The notes under the pieces are model-generated. The model ran no database searches, had not been told where the DNA came from, and saw only the letters and a program-made list of their open reading frames with translations. Made by a program: the position numbers and the translations under genes. Of a stretch of DNA of 64,000 nt, positions 11,101 through 22,041 are shown piece by piece (positions within the stretch are counted from its first letter, which is position 1; each line of letters opens with the position of its first letter). This DNA is from Paralithodes platypus. Taxonomy: Eukaryota; Arthropoda; Malacostraca; Decapoda; Lithodidae. The stretch lies in the NCBI GenBank assembly GCA_032716605.1, contig CM064552.1:6615651-6679650 (forward strand). The letters are read 5' to 3'.

Positions 11101-11239
11101 TAGCAACACGTATTATGAAAAACATGTATCCTCCTTCATTCACTGTCCCCCCCTTCACTCACTCAACCCCACAATTTGCCGGAGGATAACAGGTTTTTCA
11201 CAATACGTAGACGGAGGTCTTTAAAAAAAAAAAAAAAAA
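8160..11239 (+). mobile_element. LINE with restriction-like endonuclease (RLE), decayed
   Basis: A single-ORF LINE in R2/R4/NeSL-like layout. The N-terminal part is open in one frame from 8113. Reverse transcriptase motifs follow: SAAGPDGIRPAHL (8810), QLGFGTPGGCEAAVH (9108), IDMRNAFNSI (9207), and WYLDDATLGG (9444), in which the usual Y-x-D-D box is YLDD. The C-terminal RLE domain lies in the last open segment. A 17-bp A tail ends the element at 11239. The body has an in-frame TAG at 8707 and frame breaks near 9000 (A-run), 9050, 9310-9365 and 9665, so the copy is dead. The exact clade cannot be assigned by eye. Confidence 0.9.
9690..10976 (+). pseudogene. RLE LINE C-terminal segment (thumb + CCHC + endonuclease)
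   Basis: Longest intact stretch of the element. It begins with the thumb region (RLIHIDAHSALALLKNC) and continues through RLGGLGIRRASD, a motif shared by RLE-type LINEs. A CCHC knuckle, CKCGGGMDSQGHHALSC, lies at about 10384-10434. The RLE catalytic pattern is present as KRPDG followed 15 residues after PD by the Asp of VWDATCVDTF (10555-10632). A conserved helix with AEnkKREKY follows. The domain nicks the DNA target to prime reverse transcription. Only the downstream half of the protein is open here, so it is not a functional gene. Confidence 0.88.
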
Positions 11240-11657
11240 CATCTGAACAATTTAACCAGCACACCTAAACTTCGTTAAATGCGGAAATAGCCTCACGAAA
11301 ATATCATGCCCTGGTGGGGGCACGAACTCTCGACCCTTGGGTGTGAGGCAGGCACCTTACCAGTTAGACCAATAGAGATATCCCACTTGGCCTGTTCGGC
11401 TCAGGGTATTTCCGCATCCGAGGTCTGTTTAGGCTAACCTATTTTCACTGACTTTACACTACTTCACCTTCCGGGAAGCGAAAGCTCCGAACAGAGAGGA
11501 ACAAGCTTGAGCCGAATCGACCGAGAGTCTGTCAGAGAGATGAACGGGAATGGTGAGTCAACTTCGCTGAGCGATGCTACACGCACCTACAAACTGCCCA
11601 GTTGGCAACTCGCTTGGGCGGCTGGCAACTCCACAACCCAACCCAATCGAGTCTCAC
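11240..11657. repeat. tRNA-like repeat block, copy 2
   Basis: Begins at CATCTGAACAATTTAACC directly after the poly(A) of the RLE LINE and runs to CAACCCAATCGAGTCTC, colinear with 7737-8155. The head-to-tail position after an A tail suggests a second, truncated insertion of the same element or an unequal exchange. Confidence 0.9.
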
Positions 11658-11759
11658 AACACTCCCTGCTCTCTCCTATCCTCTTCCTTGCCCTGTGGGG
11701 ATCGGTTTTTTACACCATACCCGAAAGAGGATTTATGGAGCTCCGATCTTACTCTCAAC
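11658..11759 (-). repeat. CR1-like fragment, second copy
   Basis: From 11697 the sequence repeats 7661-7736 (GGGGATCGG, then CACCATACCCGAAAGAGGAT), the end of the CR1-like LINE fragment. The junction with block copy 3 at 11760 matches the junction at 7737, so fragment plus block were duplicated together. Confidence 0.8.
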
Positions 11760-11979
11760 CATCTGAACAATTTAACCAGCACACCTAAACTTCGTTAAAT
11801 GCGGAAATAGCCTCACGAAAATATCATGCCCTGGTGGGGGCACGAACTCTCGACCCTTGGGTGTGAGGCAGGCACCTTACCAGTTAGACCAATAGAGATA
11901 TCCCACTTGGCCTGTTCGGCTCAGGGTATTTCCGCATCCGAGGTCTGTTTAGGATAACCTATTTTCACTGACTTTACAT
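11760..11979. repeat. tRNA-like repeat block, copy 3 (shortened)
   Basis: Same start as copies 1 and 2, including the tRNA-like segment. It stops at CACTGACTTTACA, where the other copies continue with CTACTTCACC. Confidence 0.88.
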
Positions 11980-13387
11980 CAAGAATGGGCTTGCAACCCA
12001 GGGCCAAAGCCCCCACCGTCCGCAGCCCCCCTTAGGCTACAGTGCCACCCAATCGGGCGATCTCGCCAGCACCTACTGTAGAAGGAAAAGTATTACAGTA
12101 AAAGAGACAGACAGAAACGGCTAAGGTAGGGTAGAGGAAGCCAAACCTCACTCTGGATAGGACCAGCCCTCACCCAGGCTATCAGCTTCGACCCATCAAT
12201 AGGCTATACCTTTTTCAGTGTAGATTTGTGTGTATTTCCTATTGCAGTTTTTGTAAATATAACTACTATGTTAACTTCTTCAGTATATTTTATGGACGTA
12301 TTTCTTCTTTATATTCTGACTATCAGTGGTCCAATTTTATTTAGTTTAGGAAGGAATTTTGGAAGTCAGACGGTAATTTACCTTTTGAGGATTAAGGCGC
12401 GTTTTAGCAGTTTCTCCTGGCAATATTATTCAGATTAGGAAGGATGAATGGAAGTCAGAGGGTTATTTGAGATAGTCGATCCTTACCCTTTGAATGGCCA
12501 GAGATCATTCCTAAGCTGTATAAAATCGTCTAATTATGTAACCTTAAGGGAACAGTAGCCTACTGCTTACACCTCACGCCCTGTATCCAGCCTCTTGAAT
12601 AGAGTCATCTCTGGCCTTTTACTATACAGTATATGTAGCCTACGTAGGCTATAGCCTACATGGTATAAGTAAGACTCGCTGATATTTTCATCGCTCCACG
12701 TGCGTGTGAGCGCGCGTGCGCGCATTTTTCCGTTTATTATAAATAAAAATTAACTAAAAAATTGTCTCGGCGGACTTTGTTCATTTTGTGTATGAGGTAA
12801 GTTATTTACCTAGGCTAAAAACCTATGGACTTATTTTCCCCAATTAGACACTAGATCATGTTGAAAACCGCAGGCAAATATCAATTATATAATTTTGGTC
12901 CTATTTACAACCAATTAAAAAATATTTGAGGTTCGAAAAAAAATCAAGAAATCAATCCAAGTCCACCAAAAGTTGTAGCCTATGTATGTTTGGTCTAATT
13001 ATATAATAAAAAAGGAGCAATTTGCACAATAATCAGAGCAATAGATAGCCTCAGACGTTGAAAAAGCATAGTTTTACATAATCGTCTTTATAAGTTGACA
13101 TGTCATTCCTCATTTTTTTGGTGTGAAAGCTTTGGGTGAATAGAATAGTTACCCCCATTATTCTATTTTCTTAGATATCTAGGCCTTCTGCAATATAGAA
13201 AACGTAGTTATTTGAGCAACTAAAATATTTTAGAAATAGGGGTAGAGGAGGGAGCCCCAGTAGGGTGACTAATGGGTGTCAGCTGTGGAAATTTGATGTT
13301 TCCTACGATCGTACAGTGTCATAGGAAGCTTTTAAAAGAAACACAAATTCTATTTTCAATGAAAATTCCTTGAAAAAGGTGTACTGT
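11980..13387. other. Non-coding; one diverged 77-bp unit
   Basis: No supported gene. A diverged single unit of the 77-bp family is visible at about 12454-12545 (TTTGAGATAGTC, then AAGCTGTATAAAATCGTCTA). There are CG-rich purine/pyrimidine alternations near 12705-12725. The rest is AT-rich. Confidence 0.55.
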
Positions 13388-13872
13388 CCCCTTAAATCGT
13401 CTAAAGATGTAGCCTTCTTTGAGATAGTCTTTACCCTTTGAAATTCCCAGAGATCCTTCCTAAACTGTATAAAATCGTCTAAGGATGTAGCCTTATTTAT
13501 GGTAGTCTTTACTCTTTGAATTCCCAGAGATCCTTCCTAAGCTGTCTAAAATCGTCTAAGGATGTACCCTTATTTGAGATAGTCTTTACCTTTTGAAATG
13601 TCCAGAGATTCTTCCTAAACTGTATAAAATCGTCTAAGACTGTAATCTTATTTGAGATAAGTCTTCACCCTTTGACATTCCCACAGATCCTTCCTAAGCT
13701 GTATAAAATCATTTAAGGATGTAGCCTTATTTGAGATAGTCTTAACCCTTTGAAATTCCCAGAGATCCTTCCTGAGCTGTTTAAAATCGTCTAAGGATGT
13801 AGCCTTATTTGAGATAGTCTTTACCCTTTGAAATTCCCAGAGATCCTTCCTAAGCTGTATAAAATCGTCTCT
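13388..13872. repeat. 77-bp tandem array, about 6 copies
   Basis: The unit has CTGTATAAAATCGTCTAAGG, GATGTAGCCTTATTTGAGAT and CCCAGAGATCCTTCCTAA. Anchors at 13484, 13561 and 13638 give a 77-bp period, with one-base variants later. A - strand ORF (13648-13965) with repeated QLRKDLWEFQRVKTISNKAT peptides is only the translation of this array and is not a gene. LINE-A begins at its right edge. Confidence 0.92.
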
Positions 13873-15380
13873 TTTTCTTCTGGTCTCTCTTGGATCAAGG
13901 ACCATATTACCAGTCTTGCTAATTAAGGCAGCCTCCCAGAAGCTGGGTGCGCTCAACCGCCTCATGGGGTTCTTTACCCCTGCGCAGCTTCTTGCTCTGT
14001 ACAGGGGCGCAGTGCGTCCTTGTATTGAGTATTGTTCACATGTGTGGGGAGGATCCTTTCACACAGCACTCCTAGACACATTAGAAAAGAAAGCCTTCTG
14101 TCTCATTAACTCACATCCACTCACCAACTCTCTGCAATCTCTCTCTTTCCGCCGCAATTTTGCATCTCTCTCGCTACTATAATAATCAGTTTTCCTCAGA
14201 GCTCTCCCAGTGTATACCACCTCCTCTACGTAGGGCACGTGGTATCCATCTTGCAACACAATCCTACCCCTACTCTGTGCAACTCTCCAACCCAAGAGTG
14301 AAACATTACTCTCAGACTTTCTTCTATTCAACAGTTGAGCTCTTGAACTCTCTCTCAGAACCAGTCTTTCCCTCTTCCTATGACTTAATTGCTTCAAAAT
14401 CCTTGTGTCCAGGCATTTTGGCTCAAACGTTCCTCGACTTTGGCCCTGTCACTCTTTCAACTCTGGGGGAGGCACCTGCTGCAGCTACAGGCAGTTCTGC
14501 CTTTTGCCTCCCTCTCACATAGAAAAGATTTTTTTTTTACAAGTAGCTCGCATTATGCCAGACTTGGAAGTTATCTAGCTGGGTATACCATATCACATCC
14601 TGACAGCGGAGCTATTTGCCATATACAAAGCCCTTCTCTTTTTTAGCGTCCACTTGTCCAGTCAGCAGGTGGTCATCTACTCGGACTCCCAGTCTTCTCT
14701 TCGCCTCCTGCAGTCTCATATCGTCCTGTGTCACACACCTCCCTCGTCTACAAGATTCAGTTGCTAATACTTCAACTCTCCGTCACATCATGGCCAGTGC
14801 ATTTACAATGGATTCCATCTCACTGCGGGATTAGGGGGAACCACATAGCAGACAGGAGTGCGGCCACAGCTCACTCTTTGGCGTCATGTGAGAGATTGGA
14901 CGCTGATCTGCGGTCCCATCAGATGGTGTGTTCGTCGGTCATGTTTTGCCCAATGGAACGCTACCCTCCGACGTTCATTGCCAGCCACTACCCTCGGCAC
15001 CTATCGGGAGGACTCATCTCCGCAACCCTGGGCGAGAAACAATTAAGCTCCGCTGTCTGGACGTACGGACACTGGCCAGCCTACTCATCGGCCATACCAC
15101 GCTCTCTGGCCACCTCAGCTGCAGTGTTTGGGAATCCTGGGTAGACGTAGTGAAGCATGCCGATGGTGTGGTCAACCAGAGACGATTGAGCACTATGTGT
15201 TGAGCTGTCCTCGCTTCTACATGGAGCGGTCTATCCTTGAAGGCCACTTTCGACTCCTCGGAGTCACCTCGCTCTCCCTGTCAGCGATCCTCGGAGGTCA
15301 GGGAGTCCCTGATGAGAAGCGACGTGCTGTGGTTCTATGCTTCTGTAGCTTTCTCACAGCAACTAGGCACCTGTAGTCAT
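13873..15380 (+). mobile_element. LINE-A, 5'-truncated: RT end, RNase H, zinc knuckle
   Basis: Encodes in broken frames the end of a reverse transcriptase (LLALYRGAVRPCIEYCSHVW, 13988-14045). An RNase H domain follows (AELFAIYKALLF near 14600, VVIYSDSQSSL near 14670, WIPSHCGIRGNHIADRSA near 14810-14860). A C-terminal CCHC knuckle CRWCGQPETIEHYVLSC lies at 15158-15208. RNase H after the RT places it in the I/Jockey-type assemblage. The element is truncated at its 5' side where it meets the 77-bp array and has multiple frameshifts. Other pieces of this family lie at 6410-6640, 20830-22610 and 61350-61650. Confidence 0.85.
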
Positions 15381-15796
15381 CAACATCTCCACCTCTACGA
15401 AGGAAGAGCTGGAGCGGGCGCGGTGACGTACTCGAGTGGCCCTGGACCCCCAACAGCAACAGCAACTCGAATTGTGTTTATCCCTCAATACTTTATCTGA
15501 TCTTCATCTGACTTTTAGTTGGAGGGACGAGACTCGAGAGTTCTGAAAGTGTTACATTATCACTCTGGCTTGATCTCACATCGCACGTTTTTTTATAATC
15601 CTCTCAATTTCATTATCTATACGTGATTTTCTGCTAGTTTACGTTGTTTAATTATACAATATTTTCTGTTAATCAGTGTTTGTTGTTTAACTATTCGATA
15701 TTTAGTGTTAATTAATGTAGGCCTACGTTGTTTAAATATAAGTTATTATCTGTTAATCAGTGGTGCTTGAATTAGCACTTGATACTTGACAGAGGG
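15381..15796 (+). other. 5' flank of the coiled-coil ORF
   Basis: After the LINE-A end there is an AT-rich stretch with an irregular repeat of about 50 bp between 15640 and 15760 (GTTGTTTAA and TGTTAATCAGTG occur two or three times). No clear TATA box or splice acceptor could be assigned to the ORF that follows. Confidence 0.4.
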
Positions 15797-16327
15797 ATGG
15801 CTTTCGGTAGAATTTTCAAGACAAAGAAGCAGCAGAACTTGAGATACGTTACTGGGCTGCTTCAGTCCATTAGTGTGAATTGGGAAGAAAAATCAAAAGG
15901 CTACCCTAAACTGGTGGAGTCCCTCGTTGCAGAAATCAATGATCTACAAGCTGTGGTGGGAGTTGATGATGTTGCAAGGCAAAAAGTTGAAAATGAGCTA
16001 GTTTTGTGCCGGCAAGAGTTAAATGATAATATGCAAAACTATGCTCAATTGCTAGATGAAGAAAAGTCAAAATCGGAGTCCTTGATTGGTGAATTGAATA
16101 CCACTAAAATAAACTTGACTGACATGAATGAAGTAATGAAGGAGGACAGGGTGAAGATAGAAAAATACGAGCGGAGTATAAAACATCTTCAAAATTCCGT
16201 CGCCAAAGCCAAGAAAGAGGCCGAGGCGCAGGCCGAGTTGCTGAGCGAACTGCAGCCGCAGGTTATAAAGGATAAGGAGAAAATTGAAAAATATGAAGGA
16301 AAAATTGTTGTATTGGATGTTATTATG
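15797..16327 (+). pseudogene. Coiled-coil protein ORF, 5' part (interrupted)
   Basis: ATG at 15797 opens MAFGRIFKTKKQQNLRY, followed by long heptad-rich, charged helices (KVENELVLCRQELNDNM, EEKSKSESLIGELNTTK, KIEKYERSIKHLQNSVAKAK). The frame ends at a TAA formed by the left edge of the inserted element at 16328. The right-hand part at 19863-20195 continues in the same frame once the insertion and one copy of the TTATG duplication are ignored, giving about 287 residues. No family was recognised; a cytoplasmic structural or tethering role is only a guess from the coiled coil. Intronless structure suggests a retrogene or a transposon-encoded protein. Confidence 0.7.
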
Positions 16328-19300
16328 TAAAATGCCCCAGAACGAGAAGCCCACCAGAGAAGCCACGAGCGAACACCACACAGAAACACCCGAAAGAAAG
16401 GCCCACAGAACGAAAGGACCAGGTGACCGAGCCAAACAGTTCAGACAGGCCGAAGCCCGCAGGGCTAAGCAGCTCCAAACCACACCTGCCTACCCCTTCT
16501 AAACACTGACCTTTCCCACACCTCGCGTATACACTACCCCTCGTGTCCTACACCTCTACCTACATGATGACGAACATAAATACACCTTAAAGTTAATACA
16601 CCCATGCCCTGTCCCTAAATTAGGATGTCAATATCAACATACCCTAAAAATACCTTGTCTTGCCAGACTAAGTTTCTGAAGACCAATCCCCCCATAAATC
16701 TATGTATGTTCCTCCCAGGTTAAAACACCCATGCCCTGTCCCTAGGGTGAGCAAATGCCAACCAGTTCAGACAGCCATAAATCTATGTATTCAATCCTTA
16801 GGTTAGTTATCTTTATCCGCCATTGTGTTCATCTCTTCCATTTACTTTTCCACCATTGTTATACGTCTTCCAATCACCTCCTTCGTATCCACAGTACACA
16901 CTACTCTATTTTGCTTCGTATCCTACACCTCTTACCCGCCAGACTCTACCTACATGATGATGAACATGAGTACACATTCATTTAAAACACCCATGCCCTG
17001 TCCCTAGGTTGAGCCATTGCCAACCAGTTCAGACAGCCATAAATCTATGTATGTTCTTCCATCCGAGAAGTAATATGTTCACCCCCTTAAAATACCTTGT
17101 CTTGCCAGACTAAGTTTCTGAAGACCAACCGCCCCCATAAATCTATGTATGTTCTTCCATCCGAGAAGTAGTATGTTAAAACCCCATGTCCTAATTGATA
17201 AGAAACTAAGATACCCACGGGTACACCCGTGTATATATAGAACCATTGTTCCTGTAAGACCTAGACAGCAATGACTAAAGATGTTAGCCACCATGCTGTA
17301 ACTTTACTTCTTACCCCAACCAGAGATTGTATATACAACCCTCTGTTACCATTGTCTCGACGCATTTTTTCACCACGAAACAATACCGAAGTTAACCCTA
17401 CGAACTGTCGTTTTCTTTGGTGTATATATCATAGAAAACGCAGCTCCCAGGAACAACTAGATCAGCAAGAAATAGTGTCAGATTAACAGTATCCATAACC
17501 ATCGTATTGACTAGTAATAATACACTATGTTTTCCCTACTTTTATCCACAGTCAAGCACACACCTACAGTTAACCTCCTTTTCCCCACAGCCCCACAGTC
17601 CACATGATTCTATCTTTTCCAGACTCATATACCACCCCGTATTTGCTCATCCCCCGGTAGCATTTGGCTAACATACTTTCACTGTCATTAACCCCCAAAC
17701 TCCAATATCAACTGTAGTCTAATGCCACCCCTACGCCCAGAGACCTTAGGGTCAAACTTCCACGTAGCCCCCTGAACCCTCTCCCTCTCATTAACCCCCC
17801 ACGCTCCTCGACTCCTTTCCGACCTAGCCTCTCCATCATACCTCCTGAAAATCCTTGATTTTTCCGTTGCTAACGTTCTCAAACCTTTTATATATACTCC
17901 TATCCAGCCTACCTTCCCTTAGTAGGACGGAACAACATTAGAACTTTACTAACCCTCTGCATGCCATCTATTCCCTCACAACCCTGTACTCAATGATCGT
18001 CAGTGCGAGGCTAGCCGCCTCGCCAGTGACTAACTTCTATTGCCATACTTCCAGATAAATGTGGCAGAGTTAGCAACCCAGTCTCCACCACATCCAGCAA
18101 ACCATGCAATTAACAACCCAACCGATTAAACCAGCTAGTCAAGGCACCTTCGGTTTTGGTATTATGAACACCCACATCTGTCTCATAAACAGAGGGTTAT
18201 TACAAACACTTGTGATATGGCAAGCCCCTAGCCACAGCCGCCGGACGACCATCACGGAGAGAGGGCGCGCATCTACTCCCGAGGAGGGAGACCCCCACCC
18301 CTGCGGAGGTATACCTGACCCCTATTTTGACTTCCGGGTCATTGCCAGGTAGCACAGGAATTCTTCCTATCAATGAACTAACCATGCATGACTAACCCCT
18401 TTACTAACCTCTATTAACCCACAATAACCCATTCACCTTTCTTGCATACTCGGATAATCAAATTAGCACCTCAGCTATACCATAGAAGGAAGACTGAGCA
18501 AAATACGAGAGACACTCCTATCACAGCTGTCCCAGTCCTCCTCGCAAAGTAGATCCAGTCTCCCTCCCCTCAATACTTCCAATATAGCCAAAATAGTACC
18601 TCTTACTAAGGCTCAGTTATATCACATTATGAAGGCTCCCTATAGCCATGTGCCACAACAGTAATCACCACCTTACCTAGTCCCCGTATCTATTGAGAGC
18701 TCAAATAATTCCATAAGACTCGAGATCCCTATGGCCTACAGGGTCCAAAACCGAGCCTACAAACCCAGCTCCAGCCCCCAGTAAAATCAGTTGAAAGATA
18801 GACACCAACCAGTGGCTGGCCCCCTTAAGTTGACCTCTAGCTCTGCCCTTGTGATGTTCCTGAGATTTGAGTTCCAGAGCCGGCAGACTCCGTGGCAGAT
18901 TTGAGATAGAAGCATCTGTCCACGTACAAGAAATCTACGTGCACCTTATAACCTTCACACACCAGTGGGTATATAAGCGTGTAGCCAGCAACGATCGCCA
19001 AGAGATCCGTCTTGAGAACTTCCTACATATGGACCCCCTGGACGGCCGCGGAACCAGTCGTTAGCCCCCAACATCACGGACGCAAGATAACCAGGACCAG
19101 ACCAACCAAATACTACCCAAGAGTCACTTTATTAGTACTACCGTGTTACAGTACTAATTAGAAACTCACTTATTAATCTTTCTATGAAGTGGCTATATCT
19201 TTGCCCCAGTATAATTCATATATAACCATTCTATTGGGGAGTGCTAAGCGTATCAGTGTTCATTAATTAACAGGCGACATTAACTCTCGTAATTACCCCT

Positions 19301-19857
19301 ATTCAGATATTATTACATAGAAGTAAAACCCTAGTGATATCTAACGTTCGCCCACTGATTTATTTTACGTATTTCTGCTATAAGAATATAAAACTTAGAT
19401 CAGTACCCCCCTGAGGTTACTAGAATTCCCGTACTCTAAAAATACGTGTGTCTAATTCTAGTCTGTGAGTTACTATTTGTGCACCAGAACTGCCAGTAAT
19501 AAATCTAATTAGTGAAATTGAATCTATAAGTAACATTGATGTCCTCCAGTATATAAACTTGCGAACCAAGCCAGTGATCAGAAGAGTATACCTGAACGTT
19601 GGAAGTGGGAGACTAGGCTCCATCCAGATCCACTAATGCTAGTTGTTCATTTCTATCATTTGTCTTGTACGAGTATTCATACCTTCTTATGCTTCCTATT
19701 AATCCTCTTCAATAAACGTGATCGTGTGTCTTGTTACTGTGTGTTTATTTTGTGTTCTCTATTCCTCATACCTTGTATTGTGCATGCAGCCTTATATACC
19801 CAGTCAGTTAGAACTCACATTACCCAAGTTAATCCTGTAGAAAAACAGGGCATAACA
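16328..19857. mobile_element. LTR-like insertion, 3.5 kb, non-coding
   Basis: Flanked by TTATG at 16323-16327 and 19858-19862 (ATTATG if six bases are counted). It starts TAAAATGCCCC and ends GGGCATAACA, imperfect inverted ends that resemble LTR termini. Near the right end are a TATA-like GGGTATATAAGCG (18967) and AATAAACGTG (19711), as in an LTR promoter and polyadenylation region. Degenerate direct repeats (ACACCCATGCCCTGTCCCTA, CCATAAATCTATGTATGTTC, CTTGTCTTGCCAGACTAAGT) fill 16590-17190. No gag, pol or envelope-like frame was found. It may be a very long solo LTR or a non-autonomous LARD-like element. Two bases (TG) may be missing at the left end. Confidence 0.7.
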
Positions 19858-19862
19858 TTATG

Positions 19863-20195
19863 AAAGAGAAAAACGCTGAAAATGAACAATTTAGGAAGGA
19901 AAATAAAACTCTGCAAAACGAGTTAACCCAAGCAAAAACTGATTATGAATCAGTCAACACAATTCTAGAGGGTAAAATAAGATGCATTTTTGAACAGCTG
20001 GAGAAGATTGAGGTCAAAAATGAAACTAGTAAGCTCCTGCAGTCATCCCTGCATATGTTTAAAAATGAAAATGAGGAAAAATCCCAAGTTGTTGAGCAGC
20101 TAAAAATTCAACTTCATAAAGAAACTTCTATCGGGAAGGATAATACCGCTACTAAATCTTGGTTTAAGAAAATGAGGGGCAAGAAGGAAACATAA
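19863..20195 (+). pseudogene. Coiled-coil protein ORF, 3' part
   Basis: Continues the ORF of 15797-16327 after the insertion with KEKNAENEQFRKENKTLQNE, more heptad-rich helix, and a basic C-terminus (SWFKKMRGKKET) before TAA at 20193. An ATG at 19860 belongs to the duplicated target site, so this half could in principle start on its own. The reading frame has no internal stop, which suggests that the disruption is recent or that this half stayed under constraint. Confidence 0.7.
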
Positions 20196-20218
20196 TATCT
20201 CATGTTTATATATTATAT

Positions 20219-20480
20219 TTAGTTGTTAGGGAATCTTTATTCAATAATACATATTTATTTTTATTTTTTAGTTGATAAGGAAACGTCCTTCAATAATTCA
20301 GTTGTTATATTATGTTTTAGTTGATAAGGGTACTATATTTAATTATTGACACGTCTTAATATTTTTAGTTGGTAAGGGTACTCTCTTCAATAATTCAAAT
20401 GTTAATGCTTTTTAGTTGATTAAGATTTTTTATTTAATAATTCAAATGGTTATTATATATGTTAGTTGATTAGGATAATT
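20219..20480. repeat. Degenerate tandem repeats of about 55-65 bp
   Basis: The phrases TTTTAGTTGATAAGG and CAATAATTCAAATG recur about five times downstream of the coiled-coil ORF. The repeats are AT-rich and diverged and could be the 3' untranslated region of that gene. Confidence 0.75.
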
Positions 20481-20487
20481 TATTTGC

Positions 20488-20826
20488 TATCGCTAGCTAG
20501 GAATAATCGACACATAAATTGTCAAAAATATTGACAAGGAAATGAGGCAAAAGTTTTTTTTAAATTTGTCAAACTAATGGGGTGAACGTCTTAAAATCTC
20601 CAAACACATAGGGATAAACATGAGGGAGAAGGAGGTCCAGAAAAAAGCCTCCCCTTAACAGCGTATCCCTTGCCCCCTTCTCCCTCATGCTTAACCCATT
20701 TGGTTTTCAGATTTTAAGACGTTCGCGCTCTTAGTTTGGCCATTTTAAGACCTTTTGCCCCTTTTCTCTGTCAATATTAAGACCTTTCGTGCAATTTAAG
20801 TCTCAAATTTGTCCTGCGAGCTAGTG
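20488..20826. repeat. Foldback element
   Basis: Left arm GAACGTCTTAAAATCTCC and AACATGAGGGAGAAGG pairs with right arm CCTTCTCCCTCATGCTTAA and CAGATTTTAAGACGTTCGC around a loop near 20640-20670. Outer parts also pair (GCTAGCTAGG/GCGAGCTAG, GTCAAAAATATTGAC/GTCAATATTAAGAC). No ORF. A one-arm relative lies at 5930-6030. Confidence 0.85.
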
Positions 20827-20829
20827 CCC

Positions 20830-21174
20830 GCACCTATAGATCTTCTGATTTGTTCACCATCTCTGATTGGGGCAGAGAAAACCTAATTGTTACTTTCAAT
20901 GCTTCCAATACTCAATTTCTCCATATGTCTACTTAATTGTCACAGTAACCTTCCACAAGACTATCACATACTCTTCAACATCATACAAATTAACCCTTCA
21001 TCTTCTCTTAATATTCTCAGTATCTCTTTTTCTTCTGATCTCTCTTGGAAAGACGTACCATATTACTACTCTTGCTAAAACAGGTTCCCAGAAGCTTGTT
21101 GTGCTCAACGCTCCGCAGATTCTTTACCCCTGCACAGCTTCTTTCTCTGTAGGCTACAGGGGCACAGTGCATGT
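20830..21174 (+). mobile_element. LINE-A, second copy, left part
   Basis: Encodes, in broken frames, ISDWGRENLIVTFNASNTQF of the reverse transcriptase, then parallels 13885-14015 (TCTCTTGGA, CCAGAAGCT, TCTTTACCCCTGC, GGGGC-CAGTGC). The copy stops at 21174, where LINE-B is inserted, and resumes at 22042. Confidence 0.75.
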
Positions 21175-22041
21175 CTATCTATCTATCTATTGCCTGACGC
21201 CGTGATCCCCGAAGGGGTGGCCACGAACGAACCGCTCCCATGCACCTCTGTCCCCAGTCAGTCGACGCCCCTCCCCCCAACCAGCACCGCCTTCGTTCAT
21301 GTACTTCCTCACTCCATCCTTCCACCTCTCATTCGGTCTACCTCTCCCTCTCTGTCCCTCCACCTCGCTCTCGTACTTAGTCATTCTCTCATTATTCTCT
21401 TAGTCATTCTCTCGCTTTCCATACGTTCCATATGGCCGAACCATCTCAAGTTGTTCCTTTTCACTTTCCAGCACATCTACCTCCACACCACACCTCCTTC
21501 TTACTTCCTCATTAGTCTGTCTATCCCTCCATGTAACTCCGCACGCACTCCTTAAGTAATTCATTTCCACTGCTCTCACTCTTGGTCTGAGTCTCTCAAC
21601 CAACGTCCATGCTTCGTCAGTAAGTCAGTGTCGGGATTACCACACTGTCATGCAAGGACTTCTTCACTTCCATACTGAACACCCTATTTCTTGTTACTGC
21701 TTTTAGCGTTCCTACAACCCTCTTCCCCTGTTGTACCCTCTCCCGCACTTCTTCATCCATAGTCCCATCTTTACTCAACACACTGCCCAGATACTTAAAA
21801 GAGTTGACGATCTCCATAGCCTGACCGTTCAGCTTCACCTCACACTCTGTGACTTCACCCCTTTCGAAGACCATAACCTTGCTCTTCCCCGCATTTACCT
21901 TCAAATTCCGTTTTTCGCACACTGTTCCAAACTCATTTACCAGACCCTGCAACTCCTATTCATTATCACTCATCAGAACTGTATCATCCGCAAACAGCAG
22001 TATAGGTAGCTTCCACTCAATTCCCTCCCTTTTCAGTGATA
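21175..22041 (-). mobile_element. LINE-B insertion inside LINE-A
   Basis: Read on the - strand this is the C-terminal half of a reverse transcriptase and its tail: LKVNAGKSKVMVFERGEV, FKYLGSVLSKDGTMDEEV, then YLRSACGVTWRDRQTNEE and finally DRGAWERFVRGHPFGDHGVR, with a (TAGA)n 3' tail at 21175-21190. TGCATGT flanks it at 21168-21174 and 22042-22048, consistent with a short target duplication. The RT catalytic Y-x-D-D lies in the missing 5' part, so this is a truncated, inactive copy. Confidence 0.8.

Noticed and set aside
13648..13965. Protein with internal repeats (QLRKDLWEFQRVKT)
   Set aside because: Pure translation of the 77-bp tandem array; the period is not a multiple of three throughout and the frame ends at its edges.
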